DNA of 64,000 nt, taken from assembly GCF_001696535.1 (NCBI RefSeq), contig NZ_MBQE01000003.1, forward strand, positions 248,001 to 312,000. Direction: 5' to 3'. Under the pieces are notes generated by a model. That model was not told where the DNA came from. It was given only the letters and a program-made list of their open reading frames with translations, and made no database searches. Shown here in pieces: positions 44,721 to 54,072 of this stretch (its first letter is position 1; each line of letters opens with the position of its first letter). Source of the stretch: Stappia indica. GTDB lineage: Bacteria > Pseudomonadota > Alphaproteobacteria > Rhizobiales > Stappiaceae. Position numbers and translations under genes: made by a program.

Positions 44721-44874
44721 GGTTCGATCTCCGGAAATGTTTCTCCCTGCCGATGACTTATAGGCAGGCGGGCCGCAAAGGACCCGTGAACTTTTCGTAA
44801 GGTCCGTTGCACGTGATGGCGCGTGAGATAGCGCATGCGCGTGCGGCGACAACAAGGCCAGCCCGGGGCGCCCA

Positions 44875-44904
44875 GCAAAAAGGCCGGAGCATTGCCCCGG
44901 CCTT
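44875..44904 (-). terminator. Terminator after the lipoprotein gene
   Basis: AAGGCCGG-a-GC pairs with GC-c-CCGGCCTT (44880-44904) and, read leftward, ends in TTTTTGC. It lies 30 bases after the stop of the gene at 44935. Confidence 0.8.
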
Positions 44905-44934
44905 GCAAAAGGTGAAATCGTCGTGATTGCGGGA

Positions 44935-45654
44935 TCAGCGCAGTGTCCGCGCCGACTGGCCGCTCATCAGGCGCTCCATGTCGGTGACTTTCGGCTGGTC
45001 GTCGACCTTGCCGACCTGCGGCAGAGGCGCGCCGGCGGCCGGGGTCGAATAGGTGACCGGCGGCTCGATCAGGTAGCGGCGCACCGGATTGCCGTTCTCG
45101 TCGAGGACGGCAGTCTCCTTGCGGGCGACGCCGACGCGCTGGTTCAGCTCGTTCGGCTTCATGCGCGCGTCTTCGAGCCGGTTCTCCAGCTGGATTTCCT
45201 GCTGGATGTTGCGGTTCTGGCTGCCGGTGGCGAGCTCCTTGATGCCGCGCGACTGGTAGATGTCGCTGCGTCCGCGCTCGTCGATGTCGCGGGTTTCGCG
45301 ATAGGCCTGCTGGATCCGCTGGAGATCGGTCTCGCCCTGCTCGGGCCAGTTGGCGATCTCCTTCTTCTCCTCCGGCTGCGGCAGATCGGTCATCTTGGTC
45401 GGCATGGCCAAGGGCGCGCGCGGAGCGTATTCGATCTTCTGCTCGGACCGGGCGTCGACGGCGCCGAGGCCTTCCATCAGCTTGCGGACCATCGCGACGT
45501 CCGGTGCCTCGTCGTTGCTCGAGCCGTCGTTGAAGCCGTCGGCGCCGTGCTGGCAGCCGGCAAGCACGAGCGCGGCGGCGCTGGCGAGCAGCAGGGCACG
45601 GCCGCGCCGGCCGGCATGACGAAGGGTGGTTGCGGTCCAGGGTCGACGCGACAC
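44935..45654 (-). CDS. Lipoprotein of unknown function (DUF3035/BamF-like?)
   Basis: A 239-residue lipoprotein. The lipobox LVLAGC puts the lipidated Cys at C34. The mature part is polar, with the segment EYAPRAPLAMPTK near residue 75 that recalls the DUF3035 (BamF-type) signature, so a link to outer-membrane assembly is possible but unsure. The start is GTG 45654 with a weak ribosome site. It follows lspA (signal peptidase II), which would process it, and precedes the M16 pair in the same direction. Confidence 0.75.
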   Translation of the reverse strand: MSRRPWTATTLRHAGRRGRALLLASAAALVLAGCQHGADGFNDGSSNDEAPDVAMVRKLMEGLGAVDARSEQKIEYAPRAPLAMPTKMTDLPQPEEKKEIANWPEQGETDLQRIQQAYRETRDIDERGRSDIYQSRGIKELATGSQNRNIQQEIQLENRLEDARMKPNELNQRVGVARKETAVLDENGNPVRRYLIEPPVTYSTPAAGAPLPQVGKVDDQPKVTDMERLMSGQSARTLR

Positions 45655-45840
45655 GTCAGCTATCCTTCAAGGCTCTTGCGCGGGAAGCCCGCGTCCCGGG
45701 GGCGAAACGCCTCTCCGGCAGTTCGGACCCGGACTGTCCGGGAAGGACTGGCCGGGTCGGGCGGTCTCGCCGGTGCGGCCGTCCTTGGGACAACCTGCGT
45801 CGGCTTGGGTCCGGGCACGCCGGCGCATCAGATGCTGCGG

Positions 45841-46356
45841 CTACTCAGACGAGGTTTTTGCGGCATCATTAGGGCCGCCGACGAAACTGTCATACAGCAG
45901 AGCCGCCACCCCGGCAACGATCCAGACATCGGCGAGGTTGAAGACGTACCAGGAGAACTCGCCGACATGGAAATGGAAGAAGTCGGCAACGGCGCCATAG
46001 GCGATGCGGTCGATACCGTTTCCCAGCGCTCCGGCGATCACCAACGCAAAGCCCGCGGCCTGCAGCCGGCGCGTCGCCTGGGCGCCCCAGATCCAGAACA
46101 GGATCGTGATGACCACCGTGACACCCACCAGCAGCCAGCGGCCGAGACCGGCCTCCTGCTGCAGCAGGCCATAGGAAATGCCGTAGTTCCACACCATCAC
46201 CAGGTCGAAGAACGGGGTGAGGGGGACGCGGCCGCGGGCGGCGATGTCGAAGCCGAAAAGCATCCAAAGCTTGAAACCCTGGTCGATCGCCATGCCGAGC
46301 GCGGCAATGATGAGGATCAGGGCGCTGGAGGGGCCCCACGGGCGGATCTTGGTCAT
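45841..46356 (-). CDS. lspA: Lipoprotein signal peptidase (signal peptidase II)
   Basis: A 171-residue inner-membrane aspartic protease with four spans that cleaves prolipoproteins before the lipidated Cys. The two catalytic Asp lie in the motifs NGIDR and FNLADVWI. The start ATG at 46356 fits the family. It follows an EamA permease gene by 17 bases and ribF before that; ribF-lspA linkage is common in bacteria. Confidence 0.95.
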   Translation of the reverse strand: MTKIRPWGPSSALILIIAALGMAIDQGFKLWMLFGFDIAARGRVPLTPFFDLVMVWNYGISYGLLQQEAGLGRWLLVGVTVVITILFWIWGAQATRRLQAAGFALVIAGALGNGIDRIAYGAVADFFHFHVGEFSWYVFNLADVWIVAGVAALLYDSFVGGPNDAAKTSSE

Positions 46357-46373
46357 GGGTTGTCTCGTCTCGC

Positions 46374-47327
46374 TCAATCGGGCGGGCCGGTGCGGTTGAT
46401 GCGCGCGGCCAGTTCCTCCTGGCTGCGGCGGTTCTCGCGGCGGGCGATGTAGATGCCGCTGCCGACGATCAGGGCGATGCCGATCCAGGTCGGGCCGTCG
46501 GGAAAATCGCCGAACACCAGGTAGCTGAACACCGTTGCACTGACGATTTCCAGATAGTTGAACGGCGCCAGAACCGAAGCGGGCGCCGCCGCGAAGGCCT
46601 TCACGATCAGCCCGTGCGCGAAGAACGACAGCGCACCGACGACGGCGAGCAGGCCCCAGCCCGGCAGATCCGGCATCACGGCGACCGCAGGCTGGTAACC
46701 GGCGATATTGCCGGCAAGGAACAGCGTGGCGAGCAGCATCACCCCGCCAAGACCGGCCGTGAACTGCACGCAGAGCATGCCGCCTTCGCCGGACAGCTTG
46801 CGGGTGATCACCAGATAGAGCGCGAAGAGCAGGGCGGCGCAAAGCGGCAGCAGCGCGGTCAGGCCGAAGTTTTCGAACCCCGGGCGGATGATGATGGCGA
46901 CGCCGACAAGGCCGACGAGGACGGCGATCCAGCGGCGCGGCCCGACCTGCTCCTTCAGGATCACCGCGGAAAGCACGGTCAGGATCATCGGTTCGACGAA
47001 GAAGATGGCGATGGCGTCGGTCACCGGCATCGTCTCGATGGCGGTGAAGAAGCAGACCGTGGCGCCCGACAGGAAGAAGCCGCGCAACAGGTGCGGCCAC
47101 AGGCGCGGCGCCCGCAGCACCGCAAGGCCGGGGCCGATCGCCGCGGTCAGCAGCGCGAAAACCATCTGGAAGCCGAAGCGGGCAAGCGCGATCTGCAGCG
47201 GCGGCTGTGTCTCCGTCAGATACTTCGCCGTGACGTCCATCATCGGCACGAGCAGCATGGCAACGCTCATCAGGGCGATGCCGCGCATGACCTCGGCGGC
47301 CGGCACGCTGGCCGCGCTGTCGCTCAT
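46374..47327 (-). CDS. EamA/DMT family membrane transporter
   Basis: A 317-residue permease with ten predicted spans in two EamA repeats (about 14-145 and 160-295). Substrates of this family range widely, so none is given. The ATG overlaps the ribF stop as ATGA, and lspA follows 17 bases later, so it is inserted between ribF and lspA in one operon. Confidence 0.9.
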   Translation of the reverse strand: MSDSAASVPAAEVMRGIALMSVAMLLVPMMDVTAKYLTETQPPLQIALARFGFQMVFALLTAAIGPGLAVLRAPRLWPHLLRGFFLSGATVCFFTAIETMPVTDAIAIFFVEPMILTVLSAVILKEQVGPRRWIAVLVGLVGVAIIIRPGFENFGLTALLPLCAALLFALYLVITRKLSGEGGMLCVQFTAGLGGVMLLATLFLAGNIAGYQPAVAVMPDLPGWGLLAVVGALSFFAHGLIVKAFAAAPASVLAPFNYLEIVSATVFSYLVFGDFPDGPTWIGIALIVGSGIYIARRENRRSQEELAARINRTGPPD

Positions 47328-48325
47328 CTGGGCGGGCCGTTCACGGCAAGGTCGATGGGACCCAGCGGGGCAAGGCTCGCCAGCACGGCGCGCGCCTCGG
47401 CACTGTCCCGGTCCATCTGCGCGATCAGCGCCTCGACGCTGTCGAACCGCTCTTCCGCGCGCAGCCGCGCGGCCAGCATCACCTGCAGGGTCTGACCGTA
47501 GAGATCGCCGGAGAAGTCGAACAGGAAGACTTCCAGCAGCGGAGCGCCGTTGTCGAAGGTCGGCCGGCGGCCGAAGCTGGCAACGCCGTCGATCCAATCG
47601 CCGCCATTGGCGCGTGCACGCACCGCATAGATGCCGTGGGCGAGCTCGGTTTCCGCCGGCAGCGCCAGGTTGGCGGTCGGGTAGCCGAGGTCGCGGCCGC
47701 GCTTTTCGCCGTGGCGCACGTCCGCCGCCACCGACCAGCGATAGCCGAGCAGCGCGTTGGCCTCCACCACGTCTCCGGCGGCAAGGGCCGCGCGCACCCG
47801 GCTGGAGGAGACGGCCTCGCCCGCCTCGTCCGTAGCGGCCGTCACGATGGTGACGCCGAAGCCGTCGGACTGCCCGGCGGCGCGCAGGAAGTCCGGCGTG
47901 CCGCGCCGGCCGCGGCCGAAATGGAAATCGTAGCCGGTCACCGCGTGGCGGATATGCAGCTTGTCGCGCAGGATCTCGTGCACGAAGGCTTCGGCCTCCA
48001 GTCCGGCAAAGGCGCGGGTGAAGGGCAGGCTGACCATGCCGTCGAGCCCGGTCGCGGCCATCACGCGCGCCTTCATCGGCTCCGGCGTCAGGCGGAAGAC
48101 CGGCTTGTCCGGGTTGAACACGGTGCGCGGATGCGGCTCGAAGGTCAGCGCGAAGGCCGGCACCGACTGGGCGCGGGCAATCTCCAGCGCCTCGCCGAGC
48201 ACCGCCTGATGCCCGCGATGCACCCCGTCGAAATTGCCGATCGCCACCACGCCGTCGGCAAGGGCGGCCGGAAACTCCGCCAGATCGCTGACGACGGGAA
48301 AGGCTTCGGAAACGAGATCTGTCAT
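47324..48325 (-). CDS. ribF: Bifunctional riboflavin kinase / FAD synthetase
   Basis: Makes FMN and then FAD from riboflavin; 333 residues. The N-terminal nucleotidyl-transfer domain has GNFDGVHRGHQ (30-40) and the later SSSRVR motif. The C-terminal kinase domain has GRDLGYPTANL. The start ATG at 48325 is chosen over an upstream stretch in the same frame that is Pro/Gly-rich. First gene of a likely ribF-EamA-lspA operon. Confidence 0.96.
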   Translation of the reverse strand: MTDLVSEAFPVVSDLAEFPAALADGVVAIGNFDGVHRGHQAVLGEALEIARAQSVPAFALTFEPHPRTVFNPDKPVFRLTPEPMKARVMAATGLDGMVSLPFTRAFAGLEAEAFVHEILRDKLHIRHAVTGYDFHFGRGRRGTPDFLRAAGQSDGFGVTIVTAATDEAGEAVSSSRVRAALAAGDVVEANALLGYRWSVAADVRHGEKRGRDLGYPTANLALPAETELAHGIYAVRARANGGDWIDGVASFGRRPTFDNGAPLLEVFLFDFSGDLYGQTLQVMLAARLRAEERFDSVEALIAQMDRDSAEARAVLASLAPLGPIDLAVNGPPR

Positions 48326-48495
48326 CGGCGTCGAGGGCTTGCCGGACGCACCGGATGGCGCGCGGGGCGAGGGGCGAATGGGCGCGCCGCCTCCCGGCGG
48401 CACGAAACTGCCGGCGGACCCTGCCCATTCGCCCGAAAAAGGTCAAGCGCCGCGAGTGTGCCGGAACGTCCCGACGCTTTCGTGGCGGCGTCGCA

Positions 48496-48951
48496 TCAGC
48501 CGCGCGGGTCGCCCTCTTCCTGTTCGGCGCGGCTCGGCACCTTGACCACCGCCTCTCCTTCCAGGACCACCGTGTCGCCGACGGCGCAGCGGCAGTCGAG
48601 GCGGGCGCGGTTGCCCTTCTCCATCAGTTCGCTGACGGTGACCGTCACCGTGACTTCGTCGCCGATTCGCACCGGCGCGCGAAAATTCAGCGTCTGCGAG
48701 AGATAGATCGCGCCGGGCCCGGGCAGCCGCGTTCCCAGCACTGCCGAGATCAGGCTGGCGGTGTAGAGGCCATGGGCGATGCGGGTGCGGAACGGCGTAC
48801 GCGCGGCGAAGTGCTCCGACAGGTGGATCGGGTTGCGGTCGCCGGAAACCTCCGCGAAGCCGATGACATCTGAAGAGCTTACAGTTTTCGTCAGGGTTTC
48901 GCTGAGCCCCGGTCTGAGATCTTCGTAATAGAGCGTCTGCAACGCCAGCAT
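48496..48951 (-). CDS. MaoC-like dehydratase / (R)-specific enoyl-CoA hydratase
   Basis: A 151-residue single hot-dog protein. The signature FAEVSGDRNPIHL (about 32-44) holds the catalytic Asp and His of (R)-hydratases of the PhaJ type. It should hydrate enoyl-CoA to (R)-3-hydroxyacyl-CoA, which can feed polyhydroxyalkanoate synthesis or fatty-acid turnover. It is separated from ribF by 170 bases. The C-terminus (RAEQEEGDPRG) is acidic and short. Confidence 0.92.
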   Translation of the reverse strand: MLALQTLYYEDLRPGLSETLTKTVSSSDVIGFAEVSGDRNPIHLSEHFAARTPFRTRIAHGLYTASLISAVLGTRLPGPGAIYLSQTLNFRAPVRIGDEVTVTVTVSELMEKGNRARLDCRCAVGDTVVLEGEAVVKVPSRAEQEEGDPRG

Positions 48952-49192
48952 CGGTCTCCTCCGTCCTTGCTCCCTTGGCAGGAGGGGACGCTAGACGCTG
49001 GCGGAGCGGCGGGCAATTAAGCTTTCGTGTCAGATCTAGCAAGGCGCATTAACGGAGTTTTCAGGGGAGCCGGGTAGTGTGGCAAGGCGTGGGGAGGCGG
49101 GGACACGGCCAAGTGTCTTCCTCCTGGAGATTTGAAGAAGCATCAGACGCCCGCTCAAGCGGGTCGGGCAGATTGACAGTATGGAGTAGACA

Positions 49193-49576
49193 ATGGCCCT
49201 GGATGTTCAGATGCCGGTCCTCGTGGTGGACGACTACAAGACCATGATCCGCATCATCCGCAACCTGCTCAAGCAGCTCGGCTTCGAAGACATCGACGAT
49301 GCTGCCGATGGCACCGAAGCGCTGGAGAAGATGAAGCAGCGCCGTTACGGACTGGTGATCTCCGACTGGAACATGGAGCCGATGACCGGCTACGAGCTGC
49401 TGAAGCAGGTCCGCGCCGATGCCGGCCTCTGCAAGACGCCGTTCATCATGGTCACGGCGGAATCCAAGACCGAGAACGTCATCGCCGCCAAGAAGGCCGG
49501 CGTGAACAACTACATCGTCAAGCCGTTCAACGCGCAGACGCTGAAGGGCAAGATCGAGGCGGTCTTCTCCGACTGA
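49193..49576 (+). CDS. cheY: Chemotaxis response regulator CheY
   Basis: A 127-residue single-domain receiver. All active-site residues are present: D13-D14, phospho-acceptor D58, T88 and K110. When phosphorylated by CheA it would bind the flagellar switch. GGAG lies upstream of the ATG at 49193. The second cheZ follows 139 bases later. The other chemotaxis genes (cheA, cheW, cheB, cheR) are not in the window. Confidence 0.95.
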   Translation: MALDVQMPVLVVDDYKTMIRIIRNLLKQLGFEDIDDAADGTEALEKMKQRRYGLVISDWNMEPMTGYELLKQVRADAGLCKTPFIMVTAESKTENVIAAKKAGVNNYIVKPFNAQTLKGKIEAVFSD

Positions 49577-49676
49577 TCCGGACACTGTCCGGACTACAGG
49601 GCTCTGCAGGGAGCTGGCGGCATGGCCGCCGGAGAGCTGGAGAACCGCGTCCGCGTTCCGGGCGCGGATGGATGAT

Positions 49677-49698
49677 GCGCGGCCGCAAAGGGCCGCGC
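49677..49698 (+). promoter_or_regulatory. Hairpin in the cheY-cheZ gap
   Basis: An 8-bp stem (GCGCGGCC/GGCCGCGC) with a 6-base loop, 18 bases before the cheZ ATG and without a T-run. It may set the ratio of CheY to CheZ through mRNA stability. Confidence 0.4.
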
Positions 49699-49715
49699 CA
49701 ATAGGAAAAGATCCC

Positions 49716-50390
49716 ATGGGCGCTTTGGAAAAGAAGGATCTCGCTCAGCTCATCACCTTCCTGGAACAGAACCGGGACCGTCAGGGCGATGTGACGCTGA
49801 ACGATGTGATCGACCTCGCCGAGGTCATGACCGGCTCTATGCGCGAGTTCCTTCACGCCGTGCAGCCGACCATCACGGCCGAATTGACGGCGATCGCCGA
49901 CGAGATCTCGCGGCTGAAGGTCGAGATCGTCAATCTGCGCCCCAACGACATGAAGAACAACCAGATCCCGGAAGCGGGCCGGGAACTGGATGCCATCGTC
50001 GAGTCGACCGAGTCCGCCACCCATACGATCATGGAAGCGGCCGAGACCATCATGGCCGCCGGCGACATGGACCACGATGCCTATCAGGGCCTGGTCAACG
50101 ACAAGATGATCGAGATTTTCGAGGCCTGCGCCTTCCAGGACATCACCGGTCAGCGCATTTCCAAGGTGGTCAACGCGCTGAACGCCATCGACAGCCGCGT
50201 GTCGGCCTTCGTCGAGCGGCTGCGCATCGCCGAGAGCGATGATGCGCCGCTGGAGGAGACCGACGAGGAGCGCCGCCGCCGCGACCTGATCCTGCACGGC
50301 CCCCAGCACGCCGGTGAAGGCGTGTCGCAGGCCGATGTCGACAGCATGCTGTCGGATGCCCAGGACGAGATCGACCGCCTGTTCGGCTGA
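49716..50390 (+). CDS. cheZ: CheZ phosphatase, second copy, next to cheY
   Basis: A 224-residue helical protein with the CheZ active-site motif FQDITGQRI (D142, Q146) and a C-terminal SQADVDSMLSDAQDEIDRLFG that fits a CheY-binding helix. It should dephosphorylate the CheY encoded next to it. The ATG at 49716 follows AGGAAAAG. It resembles the protein at 12325 in length and motif but only weakly elsewhere. Confidence 0.92.
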   Translation: MGALEKKDLAQLITFLEQNRDRQGDVTLNDVIDLAEVMTGSMREFLHAVQPTITAELTAIADEISRLKVEIVNLRPNDMKNNQIPEAGRELDAIVESTESATHTIMEAAETIMAAGDMDHDAYQGLVNDKMIEIFEACAFQDITGQRISKVVNALNAIDSRVSAFVERLRIAESDDAPLEETDEERRRRDLILHGPQHAGEGVSQADVDSMLSDAQDEIDRLFG

Positions 50391-50508
50391 CGCCGGACAG
50401 GGGGAGAAGAGACACGGCAAAACGGGAGGGGAGCACCCGTTTCGCGCGTCCGCCAAGAGACGCGATCCTGCCTGGCCGGCGCCCCCGCGAGCGGCCGGAA
50501 ACTGAAAG

Positions 50509-50539
50509 AAAGGCCGGATCATCCGATCCGGCCTTTTTT
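50509..50539 (+). terminator. Terminator of the cheY-cheZ operon
   Basis: A 12-bp perfect stem (50509-50520 with 50525-50536, loop ATCC) followed by a run of six T (50534-50539). Confidence 0.93.
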
Positions 50540-50583
50540 CATGCGTGGCTGCCGATCAGTGTCGGAAAGCTGGCTTGCCCCGA

Positions 50584-51675
50584 TTACTGCTGCGGCTGCA
50601 ACTGGGCGTCGGTTTCCGCCGTTACGACCACGGCGGCCGGCGGTGCCGCGGCAGGGGCAGCAGGCGATGCCGGAGCGGCATTCATGTAGAAGCGCTGGCC
50701 GTTGATCTCCACGAACTGGTTGCCGCTCGCATCCGTCTGAATGATCGGCTGGGCCTGCTGCGCGGGCGCTGCCTGTCCGCCGGGTGTTGCTGCCGGCTCC
50801 GGCTGCTGCAGGAGCGCCGGTGCGGTCGAGGCGGGCACCGGTCCCTGGCTGTCGGTACTGTTCGAACCGGCCAGCGGCGGGAACCCGCCTGTCGGCTGGG
50901 AGCCGGCTCCCGAGACTGCGCCGTTGACCAGCGGGAAGGCCGCTGATCCGGCAGCGGCTGTTGCGGGCTGCTGCGCCGGTGCCGGGAAGGCAGCCTGCTG
51001 GCCTTGCTGAGGGAAGCCCTGCTGCGGAGCCGGGAAGGCTGCCTGCTGGCCCTGCTGCGGGAAACCGCCTTGCTGGGGAGCCGGGAAAGCGGCCTGCTGT
51101 TGCCCACCCTGCGGGAAGGGCTGCTGCATGGCCGGGAAGCCCTGCTGTGCCTGATAGCCGCCGACCGGCATGCCATAGGCCGGCTGTTGCTGCGGCTGCT
51201 GCTGCTGATAAGCCGGCATCGTGCCCGGCTGCATGTAGGGTGCCGGCTGGGCCGGAGCGGTCGCCATGCTGTTGCCGGAATTCACGCGCGCGAACAGCAC
51301 GCTGGCCTGCTCGGAGGTCAGCTTGCCGTTGGGCACCGCGTTGATGCTCATCTGGAACTCGGTCACCGCCGAGCGCGTCTTGCGGCCTGGCGCGCCGTCC
51401 ACCGGCCCGGCATCGAAGCCCAGCCTGTTGAGCGAAGCCTGCACGTTCATCCAGTATTCGCGCTCGGCCGCGCTTCGGCGCGGGCGCTGCGGCGCGGAGC
51501 GGTAGACCCTGCGCTCACGCGGCCGGTTCATCTGGCTGCCGATGATGGCGCCGGCGGCAAAGCCGATGATGCCGGCGGCAACGCCTTCTCCGCCGGCATG
51601 GGCCGGCTCCGGAGCGGTGACGGGAATGAGGGCGAGGCTGGCCGCCGCGACGAGAAGACTAGTTTTTCTGAACAT
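50584..51675 (-). CDS. Secreted peptidoglycan-binding-like protein with Gln/Pro-rich repeats
   Basis: A 363-residue protein: signal peptide (1-27), a glycine-zipper segment (GIIGFAAGAIIGSQM, 36-50), a peptidoglycan-binding type 1 domain (about 70-130: LNRLGFDAGPVDGAPGRKTR), and then a long low-complexity tail with near-repeats of FPQQGQQAAFPAP (about 195-235). The glycine zipper suggests association with the outer membrane. Its ATG lies inside the end of the upstream gene (17-bp overlap), so the two are co-translated. The role is unknown; wall anchoring is likely. Confidence 0.8.
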   Translation of the reverse strand: MFRKTSLLVAAASLALIPVTAPEPAHAGGEGVAAGIIGFAAGAIIGSQMNRPRERRVYRSAPQRPRRSAAEREYWMNVQASLNRLGFDAGPVDGAPGRKTRSAVTEFQMSINAVPNGKLTSEQASVLFARVNSGNSMATAPAQPAPYMQPGTMPAYQQQQPQQQPAYGMPVGGYQAQQGFPAMQQPFPQGGQQQAAFPAPQQGGFPQQGQQAAFPAPQQGFPQQGQQAAFPAPAQQPATAAAGSAAFPLVNGAVSGAGSQPTGGFPPLAGSNSTDSQGPVPASTAPALLQQPEPAATPGGQAAPAQQAQPIIQTDASGNQFVEINGQRFYMNAAPASPAAPAAAPPAAVVVTAETDAQLQPQQ

Positions 51676-52753
51676 TGCTCTGCAGGGCTCCTTGCTTGAG
51701 ATTGACGAGCCATTGGGCGGTCGACATGTCCTGCTCGGCTGCGAAAAGACTGATCATGCGGTCGAGTTCGGAACTGCTGAGAGCCATCGCTCCAATCATC
51801 GAAACACAGCTTTGCGGAAAGACTTCATAGTAAAACGCGCCGTAGCGTCGGCTGCTGGCCTTCTCGGTCCGGCCGATATTGGCGCCGCGAAACTCCTGCA
51901 CATTGCGCAGGAGGAAAGAGAAATGGTCGAAGGTCGGCGGCATCTGTCCCGCGACGAACATGATGTAGCGACACAGGAAATCCTGGTTGGCGCTGCGCTC
52001 GTGAGCATCCTGCCGCCGGCTGGTCAGCGTCATCGAAAGCGCATCGAGAAAGTTGAAGGGCTGGCTGTCGAGCCGCGCCTCGGGGATCTTGTAGGCGTCC
52101 TCGAGATCGAGCTCGTAATAGGCCTGCAGCCTTGTGAAATGAGACAGCGGAAAGGTCTCGGAGCCGAGCTGCAGCCCGTTCTGGGAGAACCAGTTGAGAT
52201 CCTCCATGGAATAGCGGCTGCCGAGATTGGCGATCAGCGCCAGCGCCGGAGACGCGACCTCCTCCGGCCGTGCCGACAGGTCGAGGCCGCGCTGCATGTA
52301 GAAGGAGATCGCCTGCGGCGCGACGCCCTGCGCCAGCATCGTCGTTGCCAGCCCGCACCAGCGGTCGGTGATGCGGGTGCGGTAATCCCAGCACCGTTCC
52401 CGGCCGTTCATGTCCACGGGCGCGAGGGCCGAGAGATAATCGTGCAGGCGTGCCACCTGCTCGACATTGGCGAAGTCGAGAGGGCGCGTGTCCGAGCCGC
52501 GGGTATTGTTCGCGAAAAGCGCCTTGAGAAACAGATCGCCGGTGTCGAGTTCCGCTGCCGTGACCAGCCCGTTCTGCAGGAAGAACTGCGCGTTGGTCAG
52601 GTCGTTGTTGACGACATAGGTCTGGAATGTCTGCAGCGGCGTCGTGCCGTCCTGTGCGCCAGCCGGGCCGGCAAGGCCGGCGGCCGCGGCGAGCAGTGCC
52701 GCGCGGGTCGCCGCCCGTCGCAGGATCGGCAGCAGGTCTGCAAGAAGTCGCAT
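51659..52753 (-). CDS. Secreted protein of unknown function, partner of the peptidoglycan-binding protein
   Basis: A 364-residue protein that I do not recognise. It has a signal peptide (1-33, cleavage after AGA) and a mainly helical mature part with several Cys residues (RCWDYRTRITDRWCG, CRYIMF, SCVSMIG) that may form disulphides. The helical pattern resembles repeat scaffolds of the Sel1/TPR kind without clear repeats. It overlaps the next gene by 17 bases, so both act together. Confidence 0.7.
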   Translation of the reverse strand: MRLLADLLPILRRAATRAALLAAAAGLAGPAGAQDGTTPLQTFQTYVVNNDLTNAQFFLQNGLVTAAELDTGDLFLKALFANNTRGSDTRPLDFANVEQVARLHDYLSALAPVDMNGRERCWDYRTRITDRWCGLATTMLAQGVAPQAISFYMQRGLDLSARPEEVASPALALIANLGSRYSMEDLNWFSQNGLQLGSETFPLSHFTRLQAYYELDLEDAYKIPEARLDSQPFNFLDALSMTLTSRRQDAHERSANQDFLCRYIMFVAGQMPPTFDHFSFLLRNVQEFRGANIGRTEKASSRRYGAFYYEVFPQSCVSMIGAMALSSSELDRMISLFAAEQDMSTAQWLVNLKQGALQSNVQKN

Positions 52754-52907
52754 GAAGCCCCCCAGCCTCGCGTCTCGCCAAGTCCGATGGGGAGCAGCTA
52801 AACCCCTTCCCCTAAGTCAGCATATCCCCGCAGTTGCGACATGCAAACAGAAGATGTGCCGGCAATGGCGGTTTTTCGCGATCTTGCGAGGGGGCAGGGA
52901 CGCGCAA

Positions 52908-53780
52908 CTACCAGCGCAGATGCGGTACGGCCGCGCGCGCAGCCAGTCCTTCCTCGGCCAGTCGCCGGCGGACCAGCGCCTCGTCGGGCGCCTCGACCGG
53001 GCCGAAGTCGGCGCCATGGATGCCACCGGTGATGAACAGCACGTCGATCTCGTTGGCGACGGCGCCGCGGATGTCGGTCGGCAATCCGTCGCCGATGGCG
53101 AGGATCTGCTCGCGGGCCACCTGTTCCCCGGCGATCTTCGCCACGCGCGCCATGGCCTCCTCGTAGATCGGGGCATGCGGCTTGCCGAGAATGGTCACCG
53201 TGCCGCCGATATCCTCGTAGAGGCGGGCGATGGCGCCGGCGCACCAGACCAGCCGGTTGCCGCGCTCCACCACGATGTCCGGGTTGGCGCACAGGAACGG
53301 CAGGCCGCGCGCTGCCAGCCGCTCCAGCAGGGGACGATAGTCTTCCGGCGTCTCGTTCTCGTCGTCGTGGAAGCCGGTGCACACCACCTGCTCGGCCTCG
53401 TCCTCGCCGACGAGACGGATGTCGAGCCCCTCGAACAGGGTAAGGTCGCGGGCCGGACCGATATGGAACGCCGGCTGCTCGCGGGTGGCGGCCAGCAGGC
53501 CGCGCGTCACGTCGCCCGAGGTCACCACATCGTCGAACACGTCGAGCGGCACGCCGAGCCCTTCGAGCTGCTTGAGAACGGAGCCGGTCGGGCGCGGCGC
53601 ATTGGTGATCAGCACGGCGATCCCGCCGGCATCCCGGCGGAAGCGCGCCAGCGCCTCGCAGGCCTCGGGAAACGCCGCGACACCGTTGTGCAGCACGCCC
53701 CACACATCGCACAGGACGGCACGGTAGGACGGCGCCAGGGCGGAAAGGCCGGGAACGAGAAGCGGGGCGGGCTGGGTCAT
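52908..53780 (-). CDS. HAD superfamily class IIA hydrolase (TIGR01459-like)
   Basis: A 290-residue sugar- or nucleotide-phosphatase-type HAD enzyme. Motif I reads LCDVWGVLHNG, where the second Asp of the usual DxD is Trp, as in the alphaproteobacterial TIGR01459 group; motif II is LITNAPRPT and motif IV is IGDGLPTDIRGA. The physiological substrate is not known. ATG 53780 follows a good Met-Thr start and is preferred to longer forms. It has no operon partner. Confidence 0.88.
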   Translation of the reverse strand: MTQPAPLLVPGLSALAPSYRAVLCDVWGVLHNGVAAFPEACEALARFRRDAGGIAVLITNAPRPTGSVLKQLEGLGVPLDVFDDVVTSGDVTRGLLAATREQPAFHIGPARDLTLFEGLDIRLVGEDEAEQVVCTGFHDDENETPEDYRPLLERLAARGLPFLCANPDIVVERGNRLVWCAGAIARLYEDIGGTVTILGKPHAPIYEEAMARVAKIAGEQVAREQILAIGDGLPTDIRGAVANEIDVLFITGGIHGADFGPVEAPDEALVRRRLAEEGLAARAAVPHLRW

Positions 53781-54072
53781 CAGTGTCTCTTTTCGGCAGG
53801 CGGAACGGGCGCAGTGCAGGGCGGTATGCCGGCGGACCATAGGCGATCCCCGGCAAAAAGGACAAGACGCCAACGCGGCCGGCCCGGCCTGCGCAAGAAA
53901 AGTCGCCCTGCCTTGCGTGTTGCCGCTGCGTCAAACGTTTGCGCTTAAGAGATTGTTCAGCATGTGTTGCTCAACCTCCGGTGAAGACTCGGTCACCTAT
54001 GAATATTCAAATTTGTGTAAGTAATACTCTTTCCCTTCCAGCCCTGCCGACCGGTCGCCCAGAGGATCACGC

